DNA from: Sphingomonas sp. Leaf242
Lineage (GTDB): Bacteria > Pseudomonadota > Alphaproteobacteria > Sphingomonadales > Sphingomonadaceae
DNA length: 64,000 nucleotides
NCBI RefSeq assembly: GCF_001422045.1
Contig: NZ_LMLW01000010.1
Coordinates: 94,756 to 158,755 of the forward strand
Direction: 5' to 3'
Part shown: piece by piece, positions 1 through 9,847 of the stretch
How positions within the stretch are numbered: the first letter of the stretch is position 1
How the letters are laid out: each line of letters opens with the position of its first letter
Translations under genes and position numbers: made by a program
Notes under the pieces: generated by a model
The model's input: the letters and a program-made list of their open reading frames with translations, nothing else
The model's database searches: none
Told to the model about the DNA's origin: nothing

Positions 1-315
1 CACCGCGGTGCCGGTCGCCTTGGACGGATCGGGCAGGAACGGGGTCAGCGTGGCGATCGTGACGTTGCGCGCGAACACGCTGCCATATTGGCTGTGCCAG
101 GCTTCGGGGGCGGTCGCGCCGGGCAGCTTGCCGGTGCCGAGAACGATCGCATCGGTCTGCGCGGGGATCGCGATCGGGGTCATCTGGTCGGACTGCGCCT
201 GGACCGGAGTCGCCAGGATCATCGCTGCGGCGAAACCGAGTCGCGCCAGCCCGAATCCCGAACGGCGACGGCGCACGCCCCCACTCGCCGCGTTGTTGCT
301 CATCACGTGTACCAT
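1..315 (-). CDS. Secreted alpha/beta-hydrolase (acetylxylan-esterase-like), N-terminal part only
   Basis: An open frame of 105 codons starts at ATG 315 and runs off the left edge, so only the N-terminus is present. A GGGGAGAG ribosome-binding site sits just upstream. The protein has an arginine-rich n-region (GGVRRRRSGFGLARL), a hydrophobic stretch and an APVQAQS-like signal-peptidase site near residue 36. The mature start contains LPGATAPEAWHSQYG and LTPFLPDPSKATGTAV, which I recognise from secreted esterase/BD-FAE type hydrolases annotated near xylan utilisation genes. The catalytic part lies outside the window, so the family call rests on N-terminal resemblance and the substrate cannot be judged. 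A second in-frame ATG at 303 is a weaker alternative start. Confidence 0.6.
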   Translation of the reverse strand, partial: MVHVMSNNAASGGVRRRRSGFGLARLGFAAAMILATPVQAQSDQMTPIAIPAQTDAIVLGTGKLPGATAPEAWHSQYGSVFARNVTIATLTPFLPDPSKATGTAV

Positions 316-604
316 GATCGCTCTCCCCTGTTTTATCGTTATTGGTCGTCACGATAAAGAGAGCGCTACCATTGCGCAATTTATACTTTCGATCCCGCGC
401 GTTGCCGTCGGACATACTGAGTTATCGAGAAGCGCCGGTGATGCCCGCCAAAGACTCCTGCGTGTATTCAATGCCATCATGGCCATGCACGGCCCCGTCG
501 AACGAGCTATTCTTGGGTGCAGCATGGCGCTGTATTTCAATCTCGACGGGAACGGTCTGGACTAGCGCTCCCGGATCCCTATTCTGGCGGCGGGGAGAGC
601 GGGG

Positions 605-3600
605 ATGCGATTTGCTAGACTGTGGGCGGCGCTAGCGATCGTCGTCGCGCCGGTTGCCGCGTTCGGGGGCGATACGCCGCACGTCACGCTTGCCACGCCC
701 AACATCTCGGACGGCGCGATCACGCGTTTCACCGTGCGGTTCAGCGACGCGATCGTCCCGCTCGGCGATCCGCGCGCCGCCTCGCCGCTGAAGGTCGAGT
801 GCGCGGTGTCGGGCGAAGGGCGCTGGGTAGATCCGCAGACCTATGTCTGGGACTTCGCGCAAGGCCTGCCTGGGGGAACGCGCTGCACGCTCGCGACGCG
901 CGAGGGACTCAAGAGCGCGGCGGGCTACGGCGTCGATGCGGAGAGCTTCACCGTCGATGCCGGCGGTCCGATCGCCCGCGCGGTGCTGCCCGGCGAGGGC
1001 GATATCGAGGAGGATCAGGTGTTCCTGGTCGCCGCGAACATGCTCGCGACCCGTGAATCGATCGCCGCCAACGCGTATTGCGCGGTCGACGGGATCGGCG
1101 AGAAGATCGCGGTCGACGTGCTCGCGCCCGATCTGCCGGGCAAGCTGCTCGCCGGATTGGGAAGCAACTACTCGGTCAGCAATTTCCTCGAAAGTGCCGG
1201 ACTGCCCAAGACGGTCCCCGCCGATACCGCATCGCGCCAGCGCGCGCTGGCCGGCATTACCGCGCTGAAATGCCGCCGCCCGCTGCCGCCGGGCCGCGAC
1301 ATGGCGCTGGTGTGGGGCGCGAACATCGCCAGTGCCGGGGGCAAGCTCGCCGGTGCCGACCAGCGGTTCGACTTCACCGTTCGGAAACCCTTCACCGCGC
1401 GGTTCGAATGCTCGCGCGTCAACACCGCAGCGGGATGCAGCCCGGTCGAGAAGGCGTATCTGCGGTTCTCCGCGCCGGTGCCGATGAGCGCGGCGACGGC
1501 GGTTCGCCTGACGCTGGCGAACGGCAAGACGATCGCGCCCGTGTTCAGCGACGAGGAGAAGACCCGCGCGACGATCGAGCAGGTCACGTTCGCCGCACCC
1601 TTGCCGGTCGCGACGCGTGGGACGGTGGCGATCCCCGCCGACCTCAAGGACGAGAGCGGTCGCATTCTCGCCAACCGCGAACGTTTCCCGCTGGAGGTGA
1701 AGTTCGACGAGGCCCCGCCGCTGGTGAAGTTCGCGGCTGATTTCGGCATCCTCGAGGCAAAACAGGGCGGCGTGCTGCCCGTCACCGTGCGCAACGTCGA
1801 GCCTTCGCTGCAAGGCCAGACCGCGGGTATTGGCGGCCAGCGGCTGCGCGTGGGCGGTACCGACGGCGAGATCGCCGCGTGGCTGCGGCGCGTCGAGGAT
1901 GCGGGCAAGACCGACTACCAGACGATCGAGCGCAAGGGTGCCGAGCCGCTCCAGATCAACCATACCGGCGAGAAACCGCTGCTGTTCGGGAGCGGGGGCG
2001 GCGGGGCTAGCGGCGGCGCGGGCGATCCGTTCAAGCTCGACCTGCCGGGCAAGGGCAAGGATTTCGAGGTCGTCGGCCTGCCGCTAGGCAAGCCCGGCTT
2101 CTACGTCGTCGAACTCGCCAGCCCGACGCTGGGGCGTGCGTTGCTCGGCCGCGACGTGCCGCGCTATGTCGCGAGCGCCGCGCTGGTCACCGACCTCGCC
2201 GTGCATTTCGAATGGGGGCGCGATCGCTCGCTCGCCTGGGTCACGCGGCTGTCGACGGGCAAGCCGGTCGCGAACGCGGTGGTGCAGGTCAGCGACAGTT
2301 GCACGGGCAAGCCGCTCGCGCGCGGAGCGACCGACAAGAGCGGCGGGTTGATGGTCGCGCGGGGCCTTCCCGAACCCGAGACCTATGGTAGCTGCAAGGG
2401 CGAGGGCTCGCCGCATCCGCTGATGATCTCGGCGCGTAGCGGTGACGATTTCAGCTTCACGCTGACCGACTGGGGCGAGGGTATCCGGCCGTTCGATTTC
2501 GACCTGTCCTATGGCTATTCGGCGGCGACCGACATCATCCACACCGTGTTCGATCGCGCTTTGGTCCGCCAGGGCGAGACGATCCACATGAAGCACATTC
2601 TGCGCCGCCCCGACGCGCGCGGCTTCTCGTTGGCGCCGGGCTTTACCGGCACGCTGCGGCTGTCGCATCGCGGTTCGGACACGCAGTTCGAGATGCCCGT
2701 GACGATCGGCGCGAACGGCACCGGCGAGACGGTCTGGACCGCCCCCAAGGGCGCGCCGATGGGGGATTACGACCTCATCTTCGTCGTCGGCGACACCACC
2801 ACCGAGTCCGCGCAGTCGTTCAAAGTCGACGAATACCGCCTGCCGACGATGCGCGCGAGCGTGACCGGGCCGAAGACCGCGCTGGTCAAACCGCGCACCG
2901 CACAGCTCGATCTGTTTGCCGGCTATCTCTCGGGTGGCGGTGCCCCCGGCCTGCCGGTCGACGTCCGCATCGGCTGGTTCGCGCATAGTGCGACGCCTGT
3001 CGGCTACGACAAGTTCAGCTTCGGCGGCGAACCGATCACCGAAGGCGTCAAGCCGCTCGATGGCGAGGGCGAGGATGCGAAGACGCCGTTGCCGCCGACC
3101 CAGATGCTGCCGGCGACGCTCGGCAGCGACGGCACGCGGCGGATGACGGTCGACATGCCGCAGACCCTCCCCGGCACGACCGATATGCAGGTCGAGATGG
3201 ATTACCGCGATGCGAACGGCGAGACGCTGACCGCCTCGAAATCGATCCCGATCTACGCCTCGGGCGTGCAACTCGGCGTCGCCACCGATGGCTGGATGAT
3301 GCGCGCGGACGATCTGCGCCTGCGCTTCGTCGCGCTCGATACCGAGGGCAAGCCGATCAAGGGGCAGACGCTGTCGGTCGCGCTCTACAGCCGCCAGATC
3401 CTGACCGCGCGGCGGCGGCTGATCGGCGGGTTCTACGCCTATGACAACCGGATGCGGACGACCAAGCTGTCGGCCTCGTGCAGCGCCACGACCGATGCGC
3501 AGGGACTCGCGCAGTGCAAGGCGGATCCGGGCGTCTCGGGCGAGATCTACGCGGTCGTCACCACCACCGATGCCGACGGCAACGTCGCGCGCGCGGTGAA

Positions 3601-6376
3601 GTCGGTGTGGCTCGCGGGGAACGACGACTGGTGGTTCGGCGGCGACAATGGCGACCGGATGGACGTCGTCCCCGAGAAGCTCACCTATGCCTCGGGCGAG
3701 ACCGCGCGGTTCCAGGTTCGGATGCCGTTCCGCTCGGCGACCGCTTTGGTCAGCGTCGAGCGCGAGGGGGTGTTGTCGAGCTTCGTCGCCGAATTGTCGG
3801 GCAAGGACCCGGTGATCGAGGTGCCGATGGACTCCGCCTATGCGCCCGACGTCTATGTCTCGGTATTGGTCGTGCGCGGCCGTGTCGAGAGCGGGTTCTG
3901 GAGCTGGATCCACCGGATCGCGCGGACGCTCGGGCTGTCGGACATGCCCGAGGACGCGGCCGAGCCGACCGCGCTGGTCGATCTCGCCAAGCCCGCCTAC
4001 CGCCTCGGCATCGCCAAGGTGAAGGTTGGCTGGGAGGGCCATACGCTCGCCGTCGCGGTCAAGGCGGACCGCGAGCGTTACGCGCCGCGGGGGACGGCCA
4101 ACGTCGCGATCCAGGTGCGGAAGCCCGATGGCAGCCCGGCGCGCGAGGCCGATGTCGCGTTCGCCGCGGTCGACCAGGCGTTGCTGCAACTCGCACCCAA
4201 CGACAGCTGGAACATCCTCGACGCGATGATGGGCGATCGCCCGCTGTCCGTCCTGACCGCGACCGCGCAGATGCAGGTCGTCGGCAAACGGCATTATGGA
4301 CGCAAGGCGCTCGAAGCGGGCGGCGGCGGTGGTGGCGGCGACCTGTCGGGGCTCAACCGCGAGAATTTCCAGCCGGTGCTGTTGTGGAAGGGGCATGTCC
4401 CGCTCGATGCGCAAGGGCGTGCGCGCGTGTCCGTGCCGCTCTCCGACGCGCTGTCGTCGTTCAAGCTCGTCGCGATCGCCACCGATGGCGCGCAGGCGTT
4501 CGGTACCGGCAGCACCGACATCCGTACCGCGCAGGATCTGTCGCTGTATGCCGGGATGCCGCCGCTGGTCCGTTCGGGCGATTTCTACGGTGCGCGCTTT
4601 ACGCTGCGGAACGGATCGGACCGCGCGATGACGGTCACGGCGAACGTCGACGTCTTCCCGCGGATCGCACAAGGCAAGCCGCTGACCGTCACCATTCCCG
4701 CGGGTGGTGCGGCACCGGTGGCGTGGAACCTTACCGCGCCCTCTGGCGTCGATACGCTGCGCTGGACGGTGCGTGCGAAGAGTACCGACGGCCGTGCGAC
4801 CGATCAGGTGACGGTGACGCAGGACGTCATCCCCGCGGTGCCGACCGAGATCTGGGCGGCGACGCTCGCGCAGGTCGGGGAGAACACACTGATCCCGATC
4901 GCGCCGCCGATGGGGGCGCTGCCGGGTCGCGGCAGCGTCGACATCCGCCTTGCCGATACGCTGGCGCCGTCGCTCGCCGGGGTGCGCGACTACATGAGCC
5001 GCTATCCGTTCAACTGTTTCGAACAGCGGCTGTCGCGGATCGTCGTGCTCGGCGACATGGCGGGCTGGGCGACGCTGGCGGGCGAAATCCCGACCTATCA
5101 GGCGCCCGATGGCCTGCTGCGCTACTTCCCCGGCGACAGCCTGCAGGGGTCGGAGGCGCTGACCGCCTATGTGCTGTCGATGACGGGCGCGGCGAACCTG
5201 TCGCTGCCCCCGGTGCAGCGCGCGCGGATGATCGAGGCGATGAAGGCGGTGCTCGACGGGCGCTTGCGACACGAGGATTACGGCGATGTCCGCCTGACCA
5301 AGGTCGCGGCATTGGCGGCCCTAGCACGGCAGGGCGAGGCCACCCCGGCTATGCTCGGCCAGATCGGCATGACGCCCGCCGAGATGCCGACCGCGAGCCT
5401 CGCCGACTATATTACCGCTCTTACCGCGATCCCCGGCGCGTCGACCGAAGCCAAGGCGCAGGCCGAGGCGGTGTTGCGCACGCGCCTCGTGTTCGAGGGC
5501 ACGCGGCTCGATCTGTCGGACTCGGCCAATGCGTCGTGGTGGCTGATGTCGTCGGCGGACGAGGCGGCGAACAAGGCGACCGCGGCGGTGCTCGGGCGGC
5601 CGGGTTGGCAGGACGATGCGCCGCGGCTGATGGTCGGCACGGCGCTGCGTCAGTCGCGCGGGCATTGGGATACGACCACCGCCAACGCCTGGGGTGCGAT
5701 CGCCGCGCGGCGGTTCGCGCAGGTCTATCCGGCGCAGGCGGTCACGGGGGCGACGATGCTGTCCTACGCTGGCCGTAGCGTCGCGCGCGGCTGGCCGCTG
5801 GCGGAACCCGCGCGGACGGTGTCGTTCCCGCTCGCTGCCGCCGGACCACTGCGGTTGGCACAAGGCGGCGGGGCGGGGCCGTGGGCGACCGTGTCGATCT
5901 CCGCGGCCGTGCCGCTGCGGCAGCCGCTGTTCGCGGGCTATCGCCTGACGCGGAAGGTCGATGTCGTGCAGGCGCGTACGGCAGGGCGGCTGACGACGGG
6001 CGACGTGCTCCGCGTAACGCTGTCGGTCGAGGCGACCGCCGAGCGCAACTGGGTCGCGATCAGCGATCCGGTGCCGGCAGGGGCCACGGTGATCGGCGAT
6101 CTCGGCGGCCAGTCGCAACTGCTCCAGCAGGGCGGCGGTGGCGGCGAGGGTGAGGGTGGCGGTGAGGGCGGCGGTCCGAGCTATGTCGAGCGCGGCCGCG
6201 ATACGTGGCGCGCCTATTTCGCCTGGCTGCCCAAGGGAACCACGACCGTGACGTACACGCTGCGGCTCAACGGCGCCGGCCGGTTCCAGATGCCGCCTAG
6301 CCGGGTCGAGGCGATGTATTCGCCGGCAATTCGCGCCGCGGTGCCGAACCAGACGATGGTCGTCGCGGATCGATGA
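605..6376 (+). CDS. Bacterial alpha-2-macroglobulin family protein (YfhM-like)
   Basis: A large periplasmic protein of 1923 residues, a presumed protease trap that protects the envelope. An N-terminal signal peptide (MRFARLWAALAIVVAPVAAF) is followed by long beta-rich macroglobulin-type regions. The thioester motif Cys-Phe-Glu-Gln is visible at residues 1471-1474 inside YPFNCFEQRLS, the site expected to form the covalent trap. No lipobox cysteine follows the signal peptide, unlike the lipoprotein E. coli YfhM, so this one is probably soluble. Glycine-rich stretches occur near residues 460, 1240 and 1845 and look like linkers. It overlaps pbpC by 4 bp (ATGA), the classical A2M/PBP1C pairing. 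The start at 605 has a GGGGAGAG site. It is longer than E. coli YfhM (about 1650 residues). Confidence 0.95.
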   Translation: MRFARLWAALAIVVAPVAAFGGDTPHVTLATPNISDGAITRFTVRFSDAIVPLGDPRAASPLKVECAVSGEGRWVDPQTYVWDFAQGLPGGTRCTLATREGLKSAAGYGVDAESFTVDAGGPIARAVLPGEGDIEEDQVFLVAANMLATRESIAANAYCAVDGIGEKIAVDVLAPDLPGKLLAGLGSNYSVSNFLESAGLPKTVPADTASRQRALAGITALKCRRPLPPGRDMALVWGANIASAGGKLAGADQRFDFTVRKPFTARFECSRVNTAAGCSPVEKAYLRFSAPVPMSAATAVRLTLANGKTIAPVFSDEEKTRATIEQVTFAAPLPVATRGTVAIPADLKDESGRILANRERFPLEVKFDEAPPLVKFAADFGILEAKQGGVLPVTVRNVEPSLQGQTAGIGGQRLRVGGTDGEIAAWLRRVEDAGKTDYQTIERKGAEPLQINHTGEKPLLFGSGGGGASGGAGDPFKLDLPGKGKDFEVVGLPLGKPGFYVVELASPTLGRALLGRDVPRYVASAALVTDLAVHFEWGRDRSLAWVTRLSTGKPVANAVVQVSDSCTGKPLARGATDKSGGLMVARGLPEPETYGSCKGEGSPHPLMISARSGDDFSFTLTDWGEGIRPFDFDLSYGYSAATDIIHTVFDRALVRQGETIHMKHILRRPDARGFSLAPGFTGTLRLSHRGSDTQFEMPVTIGANGTGETVWTAPKGAPMGDYDLIFVVGDTTTESAQSFKVDEYRLPTMRASVTGPKTALVKPRTAQLDLFAGYLSGGGAPGLPVDVRIGWFAHSATPVGYDKFSFGGEPITEGVKPLDGEGEDAKTPLPPTQMLPATLGSDGTRRMTVDMPQTLPGTTDMQVEMDYRDANGETLTASKSIPIYASGVQLGVATDGWMMRADDLRLRFVALDTEGKPIKGQTLSVALYSRQILTARRRLIGGFYAYDNRMRTTKLSASCSATTDAQGLAQCKADPGVSGEIYAVVTTTDADGNVARAVKSVWLAGNDDWWFGGDNGDRMDVVPEKLTYASGETARFQVRMPFRSATALVSVEREGVLSSFVAELSGKDPVIEVPMDSAYAPDVYVSVLVVRGRVESGFWSWIHRIARTLGLSDMPEDAAEPTALVDLAKPAYRLGIAKVKVGWEGHTLAVAVKADRERYAPRGTANVAIQVRKPDGSPAREADVAFAAVDQALLQLAPNDSWNILDAMMGDRPLSVLTATAQMQVVGKRHYGRKALEAGGGGGGGDLSGLNRENFQPVLLWKGHVPLDAQGRARVSVPLSDALSSFKLVAIATDGAQAFGTGSTDIRTAQDLSLYAGMPPLVRSGDFYGARFTLRNGSDRAMTVTANVDVFPRIAQGKPLTVTIPAGGAAPVAWNLTAPSGVDTLRWTVRAKSTDGRATDQVTVTQDVIPAVPTEIWAATLAQVGENTLIPIAPPMGALPGRGSVDIRLADTLAPSLAGVRDYMSRYPFNCFEQRLSRIVVLGDMAGWATLAGEIPTYQAPDGLLRYFPGDSLQGSEALTAYVLSMTGAANLSLPPVQRARMIEAMKAVLDGRLRHEDYGDVRLTKVAALAALARQGEATPAMLGQIGMTPAEMPTASLADYITALTAIPGASTEAKAQAEAVLRTRLVFEGTRLDLSDSANASWWLMSSADEAANKATAAVLGRPGWQDDAPRLMVGTALRQSRGHWDTTTANAWGAIAARRFAQVYPAQAVTGATMLSYAGRSVARGWPLAEPARTVSFPLAAAGPLRLAQGGGAGPWATVSISAAVPLRQPLFAGYRLTRKVDVVQARTAGRLTTGDVLRVTLSVEATAERNWVAISDPVPAGATVIGDLGGQSQLLQQGGGGGEGEGGGEGGGPSYVERGRDTWRAYFAWLPKGTTTVTYTLRLNGAGRFQMPPSRVEAMYSPAIRAAVPNQTMVVADR

Positions 6377-8478
6377 AGCAGCGCGCGGCGCTTGTCGGAT
6401 TGCTGGTGCTGATCCTCGCCGCGGTCGGGTTCGACTGGGCGACGTTCCCGCCGCCGCTGCCGGGCTATGCGCAGGTTCGCGCTGCGTGGAAGCCGTCGGA
6501 GGCGTGGCTGTACGATCGCCACGGCGTGCTGATCGACAGCGCGCGCGTCAATTTCGCCGCGCGTCGGCTGGCGTGGGTGCCGCTCGACCAGATCGCACCG
6601 GTCGTGCCCGCCACCGTCGTCGCGGCGGAGGACGCCCGCTTCCGCAGCCATGGCGGCGTCGACTGGCTGGCGATCCTCGGCTCGGTGCGCGCGCGCGCGA
6701 AGGGCGAGCGGGGCAGGGGGGCGAGTACGCTCTCGATGCAGGTCGCGGCCTTCCTGTCGCCGACGCTGGCGATGCCCGGCGCACGCGGCTGGCGCGACAA
6801 GCTTCGCCAGATGCGCGCGGCCCGAGCGCTGGAGATGACGTGGAGCAAGGACCAGATCCTTGAGGCGTATCTCAACCTCGCGCCGTTCCGCGGCGAGGCG
6901 CAGGGGATCGGCGCGGCGGCGCTGTCGCTGTTCGGCAAGACCCCTGCGGCGATGGCGCGCGACGACGCGCTGCTGCTGACCGCGCTGCTGCCCGATCCGC
7001 AGGCCGCCGCACCGCGCATCGCCGCGCGGGCCTGCCGATTGGGGGGCGTGGGCGATTGCGCGCGGTTCGCCAGCGAGGCCGCGTCGATGCTCGGGCCGGT
7101 GCGGACGCTGGCGCTCGATCCGGGGCTCGCGCCGCATCTCGCCGATCGCCTGCTGACCAAGCCCGGCCTGCGAATCACCACCACGCTCGATGCAGCGCTG
7201 CAGCGCACGGTCGCCGCCGCGTTGCGTCGCCAGTTGCTCGGGCTCGGCGGATCGCGCGCACGCGACGGGTCCGCGGTCGTGATCGACAATGCCAGCGGTG
7301 ACGTCCTTGCTTATGTCGGCGGGATCGGCGGCGCCTCGACCGCGCCGGCGGTCGATGCCGCCAACGCCTATCGCCAAGCCGGGTCGACGCTGAAACCGTT
7401 TCTCTACGCACAGGCGATCGAGCGCGGATACCTGACGCCGGCGTCGGTGCTCGACGATTCCCCCGTGCAGCTCGACACCGCGTCGGGGCTGTACGTCCCG
7501 CAGAATTACGATCGCGGGTTCAAGGGGCGCGTGTCGGTGCGTAGCGCGCTGGCGGGGTCGCTCAACGTGCCCGCGGTCCGGACGCTGCTGCTGGTCGGGG
7601 TCGAACCGTTCCGCGATCGGCTGTGGGATACGGGCTATCGTGGCCTCGTCGAGGACGGCGATTATTACGGGTTCAGCCTTGCGCTCGGATCAGCCGAGGT
7701 GACGCTGCTCGAACAGGCCGATGCGTACCGGTCGCTGGCGAATGGCGGGCGCTGGTCCCCGCTGCGGCTGACCGCCGATACTCCCCACGTTGCCGCTCGT
7801 CCGGTCACGACGCCAGCCGCCGCGTGGATCGTCGCTGACATGATGGCCGACCCCAATGCCCGCGCCGCCACCTTCGGTCTGGACTCGGCACTGCGGCTGC
7901 CGTTCTGGACCGCGGTGAAGACGGGCACTTCGAAAGGCATGCGCGACAATTGGTGCGTCGGATTCTCGCGCCGCTATACGGTCGCGGTCTGGGTCGGGAA
8001 CGTCGAGGGCGACCCGATGCGCGCGGTCTCGGGCACCAGCGGTGCGGCGCCGGTCTGGCGCGACGTGATGCTGGCGCTCGGACGTGACGACGAACGCGGG
8101 CCCGCCATGCCCGCCGGTGTCGAGCGTCGCCGGATCGCGTTCGCCGACGCGATCGAGCAGCCCCGCATGGACTATTTTCTCCGCGGCACCGGCCAGTCGC
8201 TGATCGCGGCAGCACCCGCCACCGCGCGCCGTGCCCGGATCGTCAACCCTGCCTCGGGCAGCGTCTACGCGATCGACCCTGACATCCCCGCCGACCGCCA
8301 GCGCCTCGCGATCGAGACCACTGGCGACGTCCGCGCGCACCACGTCTTCCTCGACAATCGCGACCTCGGCCCCGCCGCGCAACAACTGCTGTTCTTCGCG
8401 CCGCCGGGCCGGCACCGGTTGCGGCTCGTCGATGCAGCCGGTCGCGCCGCCGACCAGGTGATCGTCACGATCCGCTGA
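6373..8478 (+). CDS. pbpC: Penicillin-binding protein 1C (bifunctional class A PBP)
   Basis: Builds peptidoglycan in the periplasm from the inner membrane; 701 residues. A single N-terminal membrane anchor (about 5-20) precedes a GT51 glycosyltransferase domain with catalytic Glu86 in EDARFRSHGG, the GASTLSMQ motif and an EAYLNLAPF motif. The transpeptidase domain has SxxK at Ser338-Lys341 (GSTLKPF), SxN at Ser396-Asn398 (GSLNVP) and KTG at Lys516. The C-terminal about 90 residues (RIVNPASGSVYAIDPD) match the PBP1C-specific C-terminal domain. It is translationally coupled to the alpha-2-macroglobulin gene by a 4-bp overlap, which supports a joint role in repairing and guarding damaged envelope. 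All key residues are present. Confidence 0.95.
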   Translation: MKQRAALVGLLVLILAAVGFDWATFPPPLPGYAQVRAAWKPSEAWLYDRHGVLIDSARVNFAARRLAWVPLDQIAPVVPATVVAAEDARFRSHGGVDWLAILGSVRARAKGERGRGASTLSMQVAAFLSPTLAMPGARGWRDKLRQMRAARALEMTWSKDQILEAYLNLAPFRGEAQGIGAAALSLFGKTPAAMARDDALLLTALLPDPQAAAPRIAARACRLGGVGDCARFASEAASMLGPVRTLALDPGLAPHLADRLLTKPGLRITTTLDAALQRTVAAALRRQLLGLGGSRARDGSAVVIDNASGDVLAYVGGIGGASTAPAVDAANAYRQAGSTLKPFLYAQAIERGYLTPASVLDDSPVQLDTASGLYVPQNYDRGFKGRVSVRSALAGSLNVPAVRTLLLVGVEPFRDRLWDTGYRGLVEDGDYYGFSLALGSAEVTLLEQADAYRSLANGGRWSPLRLTADTPHVAARPVTTPAAAWIVADMMADPNARAATFGLDSALRLPFWTAVKTGTSKGMRDNWCVGFSRRYTVAVWVGNVEGDPMRAVSGTSGAAPVWRDVMLALGRDDERGPAMPAGVERRRIAFADAIEQPRMDYFLRGTGQSLIAAAPATARRARIVNPASGSVYAIDPDIPADRQRLAIETTGDVRAHHVFLDNRDLGPAAQQLLFFAPPGRHRLRLVDAAGRAADQVIVTIR

Positions 8479-8533
8479 GCGTGCTGCATTTGCGAACGCG
8501 CGGGGGACAAGCGCGAAGCCTGCCGTTCGCCGT

Positions 8534-9757
8534 TCACAGGGCCGGTTTGCCCGGTGTCTGCGATCCTCGCGCCGGTCCCACGTCGATCACCCGCAACCGA
8601 TAGCGTCCTGCCGGCAGCATCAGCGCGACATCATCGCCCGCGCGGATCGCGATCCGGTCCAGCGGCACGGAGGCGGCGGGCTCGCCGACCGGGCGGGCCT
8701 CGACGACGCGCCAGCCGCTTGCCGGATACAGCGCGCGGGGAATGCTGACTGGCAGGTCGCCGGCCTGCCGCCGCCATAGGGGGCGCCCGCGGACGAAGCG
8801 TGCCGTGGGGTGATCGACGACCAGGTCGAACGTGCCGGGCGGCTCGTCGTTCGGCAGCGCGGACAGCCGCACCTCGCCGCTACTGCCGCGACACGTCGTC
8901 TGCGAGATGGTGAGCGGATCGATTCCGGTCGTCGCCTTGAGCCGCGCGGCCATCCACCGGGTGCCGTCGGCGCGTGGCACCTCCGCAGCGTGCGAGTAGC
9001 CGACGTGGACCAGCAGCCTGGCACCGGGATGATCGTGTACGTAGGCGGCGAGGTTGCGCGCCTGTCCTTCCTCGCGCGTTGCGATCCGCTGGTCCATCGT
9101 CGCGTCCGCCGCCGGATGTTCATCGATGAACTCGTAGGCCAGGAGATGATAGCCGAGCGCCTTGGCACGTCGACCGAGCCGCCCGTATCCCGCCTCCGAG
9201 AGATAATGGCCGTCGCCGTCCTCGAAATACGGCAGCGCCGGCTGCCGGACGAACGCCGGCAGATATCGCGTCGGCGTGCCGGGCATCGATGGAGACAGCG
9301 TCTCCAGTGCCAGCGTATCGTACCCGAGCGGCCGCAACCGCGTCGCGACCGCGGTGCTGAAGCCGCGATGGTCGGTGCGTTCGTGGCTCTCGGTGACGAT
9401 GACGATCGACGTCGTCCGCGCGCGTCGCTCGATCTCGGCGAGGACGTCCGTTGCGGCCTCGAGCGGCGCGCATGCCTTCGCCTGATAATCCTTGCTGCTC
9501 GCCGCGATCAGGTCTTCCCGGCCGAACAGGCTCAGCGTCTGTGCGGTGCTGCCGTCGCCCAGCGGATGCGTCGGATCGATCGCTGCCAGCCGGGCGAGAC
9601 TAGAGGACAAGTCGGGGAGGCTGGCGGCGGTAACCCGCTCGACCGGTCCCACGAAGCGGACGCTGCGCACAGGGCGTTCTTCCTGGGCCATGACCGATGC
9701 GCCGAGCGTCGTGAGGATCAGCAGGGAAGCGATGCGCGTGGCGGGAAATATAGGCAT
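8534..9757 (-). CDS. Secreted protein of unknown function, EreA/TraB/ChaN-like core
   Basis: A 407-residue exported protein. The chosen start (ATG 9757) gives a clean signal peptide, MPIFPATRIASLLILTTLGA followed by SVMA and then QEE. The middle contains SIVIVTESHERTDHRGF, LALETLSPS and LLVHVGYSHAAE, the layout of the erythromycin-esterase/TraB/ChaN fold group, with an E-x-H motif early and a G-x-S-H motif late. I cannot place it in a named family, and similar proteins are, from memory, annotated only as hypothetical. The C-terminal about 130 residues look like a separate beta-rich domain. It is convergent with pbpC and followed by a 55-bp gap. An upstream TTG at 9772 is a less likely start. 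Function is not inferred. Confidence 0.7.
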   Translation of the reverse strand: MPIFPATRIASLLILTTLGASVMAQEERPVRSVRFVGPVERVTAASLPDLSSSLARLAAIDPTHPLGDGSTAQTLSLFGREDLIAASSKDYQAKACAPLEAATDVLAEIERRARTTSIVIVTESHERTDHRGFSTAVATRLRPLGYDTLALETLSPSMPGTPTRYLPAFVRQPALPYFEDGDGHYLSEAGYGRLGRRAKALGYHLLAYEFIDEHPAADATMDQRIATREEGQARNLAAYVHDHPGARLLVHVGYSHAAEVPRADGTRWMAARLKATTGIDPLTISQTTCRGSSGEVRLSALPNDEPPGTFDLVVDHPTARFVRGRPLWRRQAGDLPVSIPRALYPASGWRVVEARPVGEPAASVPLDRIAIRAGDDVALMLPAGRYRLRVIDVGPARGSQTPGKPAL

Positions 9758-9847
9758 TGCCGAGGCTATCAAGCCGGGCCCCGGTGTTCCACACCCTAGT
9801 CGCCGTTTCGCGATTCTGGTGGATGGGTCGAGCGGCGCGGCACGGTC

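Noticed and set aside
8..565. A 185-codon plus-strand frame at the left edge
   Set aside because: It runs antisense to a frame with a signal peptide and good ribosome-binding site and has no recognisable protein features; treated as a shadow.
2084..5272. A 1062-codon minus-strand frame opposite the alpha-2-macroglobulin gene
   Set aside because: Its protein is Arg/His/Asp-rich low-complexity typical of antisense frames in high-GC DNA, while the plus strand has clear motifs.
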